Of a stretch of 64,000 nt of DNA, positions 22,566 through 34,619 are shown one piece after another. The position numbers were made by a program, and so were the translations under genes. Numbering within the stretch: the first letter of the stretch is position 1; every line of letters starts with the position of its first letter. Location of the stretch: NCBI RefSeq assembly GCF_002078875.1, contig NC_034421.1, forward strand, positions 4,669,800 through 4,733,799, written 5' to 3'. Origin of the DNA: Numida meleagris. Taxonomy: Eukaryota; Chordata; Aves; Galliformes; Numididae. Under the pieces are notes generated by a model. It saw only the letters and a list, made by a program, of their open reading frames with translations, was not told the origin of the DNA and did not search any database.

Positions 22566-23229
22566 AGGCACAGGATGGCTGCTTGCTGCCCACTTGTGCC
22601 TTCTGAGCAGCGTGATGAGCATGATGCCCAGACTTCTGCAGCTTCAGGGGTGGCCATGGGCAGCTCCTCTCACCCAGTACCATGCGGGGGGGCAGCAGGT
22701 GCCAGCAAGGGCAGGGACATCCAGCCCTGGGGACATCCTGTGCTGCTGTCATACCAGGTGTCCAATTCCCCAACACAAATACCTGTGCCAGGTGAGGGCT
22801 GCGCTCCCTGCCGCTCTCCAGGCTCTGCTGGGGCGTTCATTGCTGCAGCTGAGTGAAACCACAGAGTGGTTGGTTGTGAATTTCTTTTTTTTTTTTTCCT
22901 TTTATAATTTTCTCTGCGAGATAAAATTAAACAAACAAGCCCTTCTGGGAGCGCTGCGAGGAAGGGAGCCTGCTTTCCTACAGATGTGCGTGTCCTCAGT
23001 GATTACAACTGCCAAATTAAGCTTTGCTCGTGGCTGGGACGTTTGCAAGCTCTCCCCCTTCTGCCTCCCTCTGTTTTGCTGGTAGGAGGGCAGCTCTGCA
23101 GCCTCCTCTCCATGAGGTCATCACCCAAACACTGATATTTCATGAAAGCAGAGAGAAAGAGAAACAAAGTGCTTTCAGTCACCGGGCTTCCCCTGGGGGC
23201 TGCAGAGCAAGGAGTGCTGTGGGTCACAA

Positions 23230-23410
23230 ATCATAGAATCATAGAATGGTCTGGACTGAAAAGGACCTCAAAGATCATCGAGTTTCAACCCCCCTGCTGA
23301 GTGCAGGGTCACCATCCACTAGACCAGGCTGCCCAGACCCACGTCCAGCTTGGCCTTGAATACCTCCAGAGATGGGGCATCCACAATCTCCTTGGGCAAC
23401 CTGTTCCAGT
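23230..23410 (-). mobile_element. CR1 LINE 3'-end fragment, 5'-truncated
   Basis: The plus strand starts with 'atcatagaatcatagaatgg', the complement of the canonical CR1 tail, and continues with the complement of the CR1 3' region ('ctcaaagatcatcgag', 'accaggctgcccag', 'gggcaacctgttccagt'). The element therefore points left. Its truncated 5' end runs into an inverted copy of its own last 16 bases (23411-23426). Confidence 0.93.
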
Positions 23411-23426
23411 GAACAGGTTGCCCAAG
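23391..23426. repeat. Perfect 16-bp inverted repeat with 4-base spacer at the CR1 5' truncation
   Basis: The left arm cttgggcaacctgttc (23391-23406) belongs to the CR1. Spacer cagt follows, then the exact reverse complement at 23411-23426. Confidence 0.95.
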
Positions 23427-26400
23427 TGAATGGGGAATGGGGGCTCTTGATGCCCCCCCAGGTGAGAGAAACGGCCGCGGCACGAGACTCACATACACCC
23501 TTCAACTTTTTGCACGACTCAGGAGCCGTTGCCATAGCTCTGCCGACCACTGGTGGGCTTTGCTGCACAATCTGGACCGCAGATCTATGCAAATCCCCAA
23601 GGCAGAAGTCTTTATGGAGGCATATGACAACCGAAAAAGAATAGCGCTCAGTGCTCTACTCCCACGTGCCACCCCCCCAACTTCACCATCATTTAAATCA
23701 GCCTCAAGTTGGAAGAATTCAAATCAACATTGTCGTCACAGAGCCAAGTGGAGAGGTGACACAACTTGGATGCTGCCAGGGAAATTGCCCCCCTGAGACA
23801 CAAAACCCATCAGCCCATCACTTTCTGAAACCTCATGGAGGAAAACGAACTGGCAACGCACTGTCCCCATCTGTCTGTCTGTCCATCCACACTGGGCAGG
23901 TCTGCAGGACAGATTCCCAACCCTCCTTCACACCAAGATCAGAAGGGAGGAAAATATCCAAGCCGCACTGCAGGGGTTGGAGAGCTGCCGTTGGAAAAGA
24001 GATCAAAGCTTCCAAAGAGAGAGACCCCAGGAGAAGCAGGACATTCCTCCCCGAGGAGGAGGGAGGAGGAGGAAGGCTCGTGGCACCCATCTGAGCCATC
24101 CACCTCGCTGCTCTGAGGGCTGCCTGCTCCCCCCGCTGTGCCATGCTGCAGGCACAGATGGCAGCGCACCTACTGACTTGGGTTGTTGCTTTTACTTTAT
24201 TTTAAAACAAAAACAACAAAAAAAAAAACCCATGCTTCCAATTCGGGAGAAAGATTGCTTGGTCCTGGAGCCAGGCAGAGGCACTGCTGTGCTCCCATTG
24301 CCCAGACATCTCCCTGATTTTGTGTGGGGTTAGGGACCAGCAAGATCCTCAGGGCTCCCAAGAGAGGAGCTGGTGGAAAACAATGCTTGGTTACCACCAG
24401 AAATTCCCAAATCAGGTCCCATTCCAATGCAGAGGAAAAAGGATCAGCGGTTTAACCTCTCCTCATGAATCATTTTGTGTTTTGCTGCAGGGCCAAGCTA
24501 GAAGCAAGCGGGGGAGATTGCCACGGTGCGCTCCCAGTTGCTGCCCTGAAAGCCTCCGAGTCAGCCCAGCTCAGCACTATTTCCACAGCAAATTGTTCCT
24601 CCAGGAAGTTTTCCACCTGTGCTTTCCCCTTGGGCAGAGTGCTGATGGCTCCTGTGCTGGGAAGGAGCTCTTCGGCTCCTGAAATGCAGGCAGCAGGCTC
24701 CTGGGGAGGGTGGGGGAGAGGAGGGCAGGGAGCATCGGCTATACATAGCCCATGGCATGGAACTGGGAGGGAAAGCAGCGCACAGAAAGCAGCACATCCA
24801 GGAGATGGGTCCAGCTGTGGGCACTCGGTGCCTACAGCTCTCACTCTCCATGCCACCCCGCATTTTGCACCATAGACAACAGGATCCATCATGGCAGCAG
24901 TGAGCAGGATCCGGCCCAACACTGAGCAGCACAGAGCCTGATGCCTGGGCAGTGTGCATGGTGTGTGGCAAAGCCTCAGTTCTGCTTCGTTAAGGAGATA
25001 ACAAAGAGAAAGGGGAGTCTTAAATTGATGGACCACACTGATGTAGGGCTGGTTCGTGGTGTCACCGTCCACGAACACGCAGTGATCTCGTCCCAAAGTG
25101 CCAGCAGGCTGTGAAATAGCCTGTGCTTCAGGCTGTCATTATTTGCAATCTGTGATCCTGGAGGGGAAAAAAAAAAGGGCAGAAAAAGCAACTTTTCATT
25201 TTTTTACCGATAAACGGGGAATTGCAGAGGCTCAGCAAGCACGGTGGCCAGCGGGTCACCACTGGCAGAGCTGGTGTGATTCATCCCAACCAAGCTGGAT
25301 TTAGCCAAACCAGCCTGGAATAGCACAGAGAGCACAGCCCAGAGCTGCTGCCCAGAGAGAGATGGGACCAGTAGAGCGGGACCAGCCCCGCAGTTGCCTT
25401 CCCCTCCGCCTCCAGAAAAATGAATGGAAAGCTCCAATTCCAGCCCCCGCATCCGCTCCGTTGTAGTTTGCCACACTCAAGCAACCCAAATGCACTGCAG
25501 AGGGGTTATTACTTCCTCTTGTCCCAGCTCTTCAGTCCCCAGCCCCAAAGGCTTTCAGCAGAGCCAGGCACCAGGTACTGCTCTGCAGCATCCCCTTGGC
25601 TGCTTTCCCCCAGCAAAGTCAGCTGAGCCGCTCCAGATCTGCTTGTGTGTAACTTATTATTAAAGCTGAGCAAATAATTCAGGGAGAAAACTCCAGGAAC
25701 AATGTTTCGCCTTTTCATTTTCTGCTCTCGAGCTGTCTGCAATTTCCCCGGTGCTCGGGGATGATTTAAGGACCTGTCTCCGGCCAGGAGCGCCGTGCTG
25801 CGACGATGGCTGAGGGTGTTTGATGGCCCAAATTTCACGTGGGCAGCTGAGGACAAGCTGGATGTGGAAGGATGGATGAGTCTTTCCTGGTACCCTAATT
25901 AGGCAGGCAAGATTCACAAGTGGGCTTTTGGGTGTCTTTCTGTGTCCGAGCGCTGCTTTATGGGAACGGCGGTGCTCACATCCTTCACAAATCCTGCCCA
26001 GGAGTACGCTCAGGGTGCAAACCCAAAAAGATGATAAAGGCAAAGAGAACAAGGCTGTGAAATGCAAGGACTGAGTTAATGATCACTGCTTCGTTAATCC
26101 ATGACTGCTTCGCCTTATGGTTGATCAATTCCCCGCTGGAGCCACCAGCCCAGGCGCGAGATGTGCACGGAGCATGGACACAGTGCCCAGACACTGCACT
26201 GCCTATCTGCACCCAAAACCATTGCTAAAACAGGAGGAAGATTCAGGATGGCCTTCCAGCACCACAACCTGCCCCAGCCTTCCCCTTCCTCATTAGTGGA
26301 AAGGTTATGGAGCAGCCCTTCAAAAACACCTCGTCCCCATGTCCCTGCTGCCACCTGCTTTGTGCGCTTTGGGGACGGAGCAGAAGGATCTTGTGAACTT

Positions 26401-29269
26401 CCCACTGGAGAGAGCCCCGAGGGCGGTCACATATGGGGCGGAGAGGGGACACCTCATGCCCCACAGTGTCCAGAAGAGGAGAGGGACATGTTGGGGTCGT
26501 ACCAGATGGCTGAGCCTGGCACTCCATTGGGTCCCACTGGAAATTCCCAAAGTCTCCACTCTCTTCTCCCATTGTGTAATTGCACTCTGTCGAGTGAACC
26601 CACCTCGCAGTGATGGATCTTCTCCATTTGTCTCCATTCTGCCACGTTTTCCTTATCCCTTTCCCTCCACCAAAGGACCCAGAAGTGGAAAGGAGAGGAA
26701 AACCCAATGCTCGCCCCACTCGTAAAGCAAAATCCAGGACTAAAAAAGGGGGAAGAAAAGCACAGGCACCGTGGTGTCAGGTGCCTCTCCCCAACCCATC
26801 CCCTCACGGTTTTCCTGTAGGGGTTTGACAAAAGTGCTTTTTGGCTGACAAAATGATTACAGGGTGCTGCGGCAGCGTGTTGCACATGGGTTTCTTCCTG
26901 CATTTCAAGCAGGGCGAGGACACGGCCGCAAAAACAGCTGTGCTGGGGAGGGGTCACAGCGGTACAGGGAGAGGCAGGTCGGCAGAAGGGAGAATTGGGG
27001 GAGAATCGTGGGATTATTGGATGGGGTGGAAGGAGGGATTCTTTCTGCCTGGGACAAGAGGTGATGCGTGGCCCTGCTGGAGTGTTAGGGGGATGCTCGT
27101 GCTGCTGCCCAGATAGGGAAGGGGGGAAGGATGCCCTGTCCTCAGCCTCGCTGTAATGTGGGGCTTGGCAGCAGCAGCACTGGGAGCATTCCTGGCATGA
27201 ATAACGAGTTAGTGGTCGAGGTGCCCGGCGTGGACTTGCCGTGCTTGCGGGCAGCAGGTGCTGGGCAGGGGGAGGAGGAGAGGAGGATTTCAGCTCCCAA
27301 CTCAATCTGTCGGAGAACTTGGCCTGCTCCCCGTCACGCTGAAAATAGCACATATGTAAGGACGTGCACGCGGTGCTGGCTGCGTCCTCCTCGAGCGCTT
27401 CCTTCCTGCTGTGCTCTGCTGCCATGTCCGATCCCCAGCCTCACTCATGGGCAAAAGGCTCCACGAATGGCCATGCTGTGAGCTGCACTGGTGCCCAGAA
27501 GGCTGGCAGGGAACACCTGCGAGTCCTCAGCTCTGCTGGGATGTTGGTCACAGCTCTAAGTATGGCTTGGGCAAAGCCACTGCCTTCTCTGCCTCAAAAT
27601 ATCCCTAAGGAAATGTCCAGGACGAGCACCCCAGGATGGAGGAAGAACAGGACTGAAGTTTATGGAGTGATCCCTGGGAATCAAATGACACCAGGGAATG
27701 GGAAGGGACATAAAGGTAACCCATAGAGGTGCTTCACACATGGCACAAGATAGCTCACACTGAGGTTTTTATAAGTGTGCAGGTTGTGCTCAGAGCACTG
27801 GGGGACACTTTATGGCCACTGCATGGTCATCTCTTAACTACACAGAGCAGAGCTGCCCCCGTAGCAGCGGCCCAGCATTTCAGGCATGGCCCTATCACCA
27901 AAGCAGAACCCAGTAAATAGCAAAAGGCTGTGCAAAATTTCTCCCCACAAATCTCTGCTCTGCTGGGACGCTGCCTCACAGCATTGCCGATGCATAGGAG
28001 CCCAGCCAGGGCCGGAGCTGGGCATGGAGCTACTGGCAGCTGGGGCAGAGAGCAAGCACAGCTCTGAAATGTACTCACATTCACCCAAATTGCTCCTGAG
28101 CAGCGCCCAAACCCCACTTCTTCCCAAAGGCCTCTGAGGACGGGCATTAGAGAGCGTGTGGTATCAGCTCTCCTGACACAAAGCCATTGTGGTCGAGCCA
28201 GGATCCTCGTTAATTCTTTCCTGTCTTTAATTTCCCATTTTTCTCAGTTCCCTTCACAGCTCCTCAGCAGAAGCCCCCTCTGCCTGCAGCACCCCCCTTG
28301 GCCGACAGCTTTCCCCCTTCACACCTGCGTGGACCATCTCCCTCCTCCCCCAGGACCCCAAAAAAGCGCTGATTTCCCCATTGCACCCATCGCCGCCGAT
28401 GTCACCAGTGTGTCCCCAGGGGCCGCGCAGTGCCCACCCAGCAGCGGTTACATAAAGCGGAGCTGGGGCTGTTTTCATTTGTGCCGCCTCCAGCGCTGCG
28501 CTCTTCAACTTTATTTGCATAACAAGTAATTAATAATAATTAACGACTAGGAGAATGGTGCACATTGCCAGCTTTCGCTAATTAGCGACAGAGCGCAGGC
28601 AGGAGCCCCGCGGTGAGCAGGGGGGCACGGTGCTTTTGGGGAGGTGGAGGAGGATGCTCACAGGTTGTGGGATGCTCACAGGGCTGTAGTGGGTGTTTGT
28701 AAAGGGTGTCGATGTGTGGGTGCCTCGAGGTGGGTGCAGGGAGCATGTAACCCCCCCAACACATCCCTACGCCTTCCTGTGTGAGTGCCGCTGCGCCCTG
28801 CATGCTCCGTGCCCTTATTACAGCCTGGGACACCACTGCTTATTTGTCTGGTGGTGGCATTGCTCCATACAATTAACAGCAAAAAAATAACAGCTCACTG
28901 CACAAAAGGCTTTGCTCCAGCTCCAGACGTGGTGAGAGGATTGGGGAGCAGGGGGCTCATGCCCACCATATCTGACCCTCTGCAGGATGGGATCCTCTGA
29001 GGACAGGAGATTTTGGGACGACAGGGAGTGCACTGTGGGGTTGCGGGCACAAGGCATCCAAAGTCCCTGGCCCCCTGGAATCTATGCACACCCCATCCCA
29101 GGAGGCGGTTGTCAGTTGTAATGCCACCTGTAATGTCACTGCACACATTTCACTGGTTGGAAGTCAGCTGCTCACATGCTCACTCCTCTGTATTTTTGGG
29201 TCTTGGTAATGCAGAGGTGGCCCCCTGGGGAAGAAAGTCCCCAAGAAGGGTTGGCAATGGGGGTGTCAA

Positions 29270-29626
29270 GGGAAAGGGGAAGGGNNNNNNNNNNNNNNNN
29301 NNNNNNNNNNNNNNNNNNNNNNNNNNNNNNNNNNNNNNNNNNNNNNNNNNNNNNNNNNNNNNNNNNNNNNNNNNNNNNNNNNNNNNNNNNNNNNNNNNNN
29401 NNNNNNNNNNNNNNNNNNNNNNNNNNNNNNNNNNNNNNNNNNNNNNNNNNNNNNNNNNNNNNNNNNNNNNNNNNNNNNNNNNNNNNNNNNNNNNNNNNNN
29501 NNNNNNNNNNNNNNNNNNNNNNNNNNNNNNNNNNNNNNNNNNNNNNNNNNNNNNNNNNNNNNNNNNNNNNNNNNNNNNNNNNNNNNNGGAAGGGAAGGGA
29601 AGGGAAGGGAAGGGAAGGGAAGGGAA
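29270..29626. repeat. (GGGAA)n satellite-like repeat with internal gap
   Basis: GGGAA/GGAAG units flank a 303-base run of N. At least eight clean units are visible on the right side (29588-29626). Confidence 0.92.
29285..29587. other. Assembly gap, 303 N, inside the GGGAA repeat
   Basis: A run of N with the same pentanucleotide repeat on both sides. Confidence 0.97.
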
Positions 29627-31990
29627 AAATCAGTTTCTCTCTTCTTCAGACTGCTCAGGCACTGGCTGCTGACTGCCATATCACTCAGGACTATATGTGT
29701 GTGTGCACAGAGCAGTGGGAGCAGCGGGATAGGGGCAAGCAGAGGACACAGCCCCCAGCCCCTTGCTGGTCCATGCCAACCCAGGGGAGCAATGTCCCTC
29801 CTGTCCCACTGCAGAGCTCAGTCCTCTGCCTCCCTTAAGGCTTTAGGGACGGCTGGACAAGCCCTCAGTGCCAGCACCAGCATCACTCCTGCAGCAGCTC
29901 CCAGCCAGCCCTGCTCCACTATGGGAGAGGAACTGCACGCAATTACGCTTCGCTGCCTCTCTTCTGTAACTGTAATTCCATTGCCACGCTGAATTGCTTC
30001 CCCTTCAGCACCACACATAATCCATTGCACTGTAATTATACGGGAATTTTAATATCTGATGCATTTGTAAGATGCACTTAATTCATCAGCCCCTTTAAGT
30101 ACGTTGTCATCACAGCCCTCTGCACAGAGGGAAGGATGACACGCTGTCAGATGGAGATTAGCTGGCCTCGGGTGTGATGAGTTGGAGGGCATTCTCAGCC
30201 CAGCACACCGAGCACCTGGGGGTCCCCAAAGGGACCCCAAGATGAGGGACTGGAGTTTGGGAAGGCCAAAACTGACACAAAGGGAGTAGCTGCTACCCAA
30301 GGCTTATTTTTCCTGGCATTTTTTTCAGTGGCTCACTTCCAGGCACGTCCTAAAAGGGAACCAAAGGCCTTTGCAGCGAGGACAAAGCAATGATTTTCCT
30401 GTCCCAGGCAGAAGGGATTCGATCACAGGAGCCCTTGTTCCTCTGCTTCGAGGCGCGGGGTCCCTGTGTCACACAGCCAAGAGGGACAGCGAGTGGCAGC
30501 TCCAGAAGATGCCTGGGCACCAACAAGCCCAGCCACTGAGACATGCACCAGAAGGGATGGGGGCAGTCATCACATGGACTCAGTCACCATGGAGCATCAC
30601 AGGTGGCCCCCAAGGGGACACTGGTGGGTGACATCATGTTTTTTGCACTGGTGTCACTCTAATTTTTCCAGCCTAAAACAATCTCCTGTCCTCCCTGTCA
30701 GCTGTCCCCAAAGGTGGCACCCATGGGTGGTGGCCTCCTGCCCCACCATGGGGGGATGACAGAGCCCCACCAGGACCCCGCAGTGCTGGGTGATCCCATA
30801 GCTTCAGGACTGAGCTGGGGGACCCTGCAGATCCTGCAGCCAAACCCTGCTCCTATCTCCCACTAGCTGTGCCAGAGCAGAGCCAGAGGGGGACAGTGGG
30901 CGACTGCCACCATGAGCATCAGGGCTGCCCAAGGCTCCCAGCCCCAGGGCAGCTCCCAGGAGCTGAGGGCAGGGAATGAGCTGTGATGAACCTGCTGTCC
31001 CCACCATCCTCCCGTCCCTGTGAGCGCAGGTCATGTCATGTGCAGCAAGCCCCAGGGCAGCATCTTGCTGCAAAGATGCTGCACAGTATTGCCAGCAGCT
31101 CCCCGACCCAAGCAGAGTTCAGCCTGCAGCAGGGCATCCCCAGCCCAGGGTATGCAAGGGGCTGGCAACATCTCGTGTCCCCATCCAGGAGGACACCGGT
31201 ACCTGCTCCTCCCTACTGTGGGAAGTCTCATCCCACTGCTCACAGACTGCCTCAGTTTCCCCACCTGCACAGTGGGGATTTGCTCTCTGAGGAAGGTACA
31301 GATGTGAGCACAGATACCAGCAGACCCCTGCCCACCCTCCCTGGCCCGACACCCAGCAGTTCGCACCAGGACAGGGTCTCTCCTCTCTCCCCCCTCGTTG
31401 TCCCCTCCTTCCTCAGGGTGCTGCCACCTGGGGGGATTTCACCTCCCTAGGTCACAAGATGAAGCTGCCCACCCACTCACCCTGCCACTCACCCCCATAT
31501 CTCTGCTGCCCACCCTTAGGGCCAGGAGCATCCCCTCCCTCCCCAAAAAGCACCGATCCAGGGAAGCGGGCTGTGCTGCAGCTCTGCCGGTGGCACTGGC
31601 GGCTGAGCAGAGCAGACTGCAGCACGGCCGTTACGTAAGCCCGAGCTGCTCCAGGGATGTAGGACACCAGGGTTTGTCCCCCAGCCCACCCAGGGGTGCC
31701 ATCATCAGCCTGCCTTGGAGCCAGGGCTTGTGGAGATCACTGCCAGCTTTGACTGTGCTGCAAAGGGTGCAGAGGGGCTTGGGGTGGGCCTGGGGTTGCA
31801 TCCCTTGGCCACAAGCACACAAGTGACAACAGGGGACAGAGCTGGTGGCCAGGCTGGGGCTCCTGAGCTACATTTCCCCCGAGGAGACTCAGGGAGCAGG
31901 ATTAATGTCAGCCAGGACACAGGATCCCAGCCTCACTCCCAGCCTGCTCCCACCTGTTACAGCTACACCTGCATCCCTGCAACCCCATAG

Positions 31991-32182
31991 GGTCAGCATC
32001 CCTGGGGTCAGCATCCTTGGCATTAGCATCCCTGAGTGCAGCATCCCTGGCTCAGTGACTGTGGGGCAGCATAACCACAGGACATCCCTAGGATTGGCAT
32101 TGCCCAGAGAACACCCTCAGGGTCAGCATCCCTAGGGGCACTATCCTTGGCATTAGCATCCCTGGGGTCTGCATCCCTGGGG
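31991..32182. repeat. Degenerate minisatellite, about 15-bp unit
   Basis: Repeated variants of GGTCAGCATCCCTGG, including GGCATTAGCATCCCTGG, GGGTCTGCATCCCTGG and GGCACTATCCTTGG, recur across about 190 bases with variable spacing. Confidence 0.85.
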
Positions 32183-33819
32183 CCTCCAGCACAATTTGGG
32201 GAGTTGGGATTGGGGTTTTGTAGAGGTAACAAGGAAATCTTTCCTCTGCAGGACAGCCCCAGCAGCACTTGCCATGCAGGATGGGGACAGTGACAAGGGA
32301 CCCCATGTCCCCCAGCCATGTGTCCTCCTCCTGACTTTCCTGGGATCTGACCACTTCCATTTAGGGGGAGGGAAAAAAAAATATATCTCAGGCTAAGGCT
32401 CCTGGCAATAGGAGCTACCAGAATGGGGAATTAATGTTAATTAATTCATAATGACGCTGAGATAGTGATACCAGATGCTTCAAAAGTCCAATGGGGGAAA
32501 CTGAAAGAGCTCTGCAAAAAAAATCCATCGCCCACTGGTACTCCTGCAAGCTGCAAGCTGGGAGCGAAGGAGTGAGCTGGGAAGTGGAGCGGGGACAGCG
32601 GGACATGTCCCCACAGGGTGACAGGTGCATGGCCAGAGCTGTGGGGCCACGCCAGCACCTGCAGCCCCTGGTCCTACCTTTTTCCTTGCCCCCACCCAAG
32701 CTCAGATGCTGCAGTGCAGCTGACAGCTCCCTGTATTGGGATGTGGTTCACCCACGGGTTGGGAGGATGGATAGGGTCATGATGTGGGATGGGGAAATGA
32801 GTCCTTTGCCAGCTGCTGTCCCCATGCTCAGGGGGCACTCCTTCACAGTGGGTCAGCAACACAGGGAACAGGTGAAACTGGGTTGTTTTCTCCTTTCTCC
32901 CTGAGAGTCAGCTCACATCACATACAGGGAGAATTCAAACCCAGCTGGCCGCAGGCCGAGAGGGACAGAAGAGTCCAGAAACGGGCTGAAGCCCCCATGT
33001 CACCTCCTGGGGCTGCAAACCCCAGCAGAACTGCAGGCACGAACTCAGCAGAAGACACAGCAAAGCCCCAAGCACGCTGCACCTGTCTGCCCCCAGCCCC
33101 TCTGGCCAATACTGAGGGGGTTACGCTACCTGTATAGTGATGCAATGGTACCTGCACCCATCAGGACCCCAAAATGTGCTCGGAGCTCAGGGAGGTGCCC
33201 AAGGCCTTGCAGGAGCGGTGGTGCTCGAGCAGGATGGGGCTTACATAAGGCGGCCGTGTGCCACGTGCCCCAGAGCAGTGGGGAGGGGGCCAGATCTGTC
33301 CCCCACACACACACAGACTGACACACAGTGACAGCCCTCCTGGTCCTTCCAGCGACAGGGCCACTCACCCATCCTATTTCCTCCCCGGTGAGGTTGGGTG
33401 AGGCACTCAATCCTGACTCCCACCGAGGAGGAAACGCTGTTTTGAAGCTCACGGTGCCATTCCCTACAGAGTCCCCTCGAAGTTCCCCTGCAGAAGGACG
33501 GGGACCCCCATGCTGTCCCCAGGCTGTGCCTGTGCCCTGAGCATCACTCAGCGCACCCGCATCGTGCCATCAGCATCCAGCTCCGGTGGGGTCACCTCAG
33601 GGCTCCCAAAAAATCCATCTTACATTCACAGGGAAAGCCTCCTTTTGGGGAAAGAAAGGCAGAAACAACGTCGGCTGCCACAGCGTGCCATAGATCAGAG
33701 GGGTGAGAAAGAAAGTGGCCCTTAAGGCATCCGCCGGAGAGCAACTGATGTTTATTGGGCACGTAGGGGAATGCTCAGCGTTATTCCAGGCCTGAAAGGA
33801 GCAGATGGGGATTTTTCTT

Positions 33820-33841
33820 TATATATATATATATATATATA
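33820..33841. repeat. (TA)n dinucleotide run
   Basis: About ten perfect AT units followed by AAAATTTT. Confidence 0.9.
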
Positions 33842-34619
33842 AAATTTTCAGCCTTGTTTTCATTATTTTCTGGCAGCTCTGTCGCTTTGTGCCTGCACAA
33901 AGGGAACCTCACCTGCTGTTCAGAACAAAAGGACGCGGAAAGTTTTCCAGCGCAGAGCAGGGGACGAGGGGAAGGAGCTCGGAGGAGCTGGTGCCGATTT
34001 TGCAGCAAGCTGTGCCACAGCCCCGTCCTTCAGTGCCCACAGGGCACACGGGGTCCCTGTCCCCATCGGGGCCACCCCGATGAGGTCCCCACGTTGTGAT
34101 TTGGGGCCAGGAGGCACTTCCCATCGCTCCACGCACTGCAAGGTGCTCACCATGGGCGCAAGACCCAGGAGTGGACCAGCCCCACAGGTAAAGCTGCCCC
34201 GCAGTCACAGCTCCGGGGTTGTGGCACAGCCTTCCCAACAGAGGAGGTGAACGGCACGTGCAAACCAAGTCCCCGCTGCGCTTTCTAAGAACGGGAATGC
34301 AAAAATCAAGCCCTCATTCTCCGACACCACCGCAAAACAGGTGGTTCCGAACCGCAGGGGCGGGGGGAGAAGAACCCCCATTTGGTGACTGTGTGCTCTG
34401 CAAAACTGCCCGGGGATGAATGCTGCTAAATACACACCATTTTCTCCCTCCCAGTCCTTGCTCTATAATTAAGAGAGACTTCTAAAAATACAAACAGCCT
34501 CATGCACCCAGAAAGGCGTGCAGGTGCTGCTCACTGAGGCACTTCAGCTCAGCTCATTTTCTGGACGATTTTCCCAGCCTGGCTCTCTGGGTGCCGATAC
34601 TGTTACAGTGATGCAATCC

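Larger units (their letters stand above)
19051..34619 (-). other. KCNJ12: Large KCNJ12 intron
   Basis: No exon with coding similarity was found on either strand. Contents: a G-quadruplex motif (22547), a CR1 fragment with hairpin end (23230-23426), an AT-rich homeodomain-like segment with a 14-bp palindrome (28500-28590), a gapped GGGAA repeat (29270-29626), a TTACGTAA site (31631), a degenerate 15-bp minisatellite (31991-32182) and a TA run (33820). It counts as intron only if the 35.1 kb exon belongs to KCNJ12. Confidence 0.5.

Noticed and set aside
26454..27425. 323-codon minus-strand open frame
   Set aside because: Low-information composition, no recognisable domain, and no supporting splice or promoter context; a chance frame in GC-rich DNA.
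29013..29838. Open frames of about 220 codons spanning 29.0-29.8 kb
   Set aside because: Mostly N bases and GGGAA repeat.
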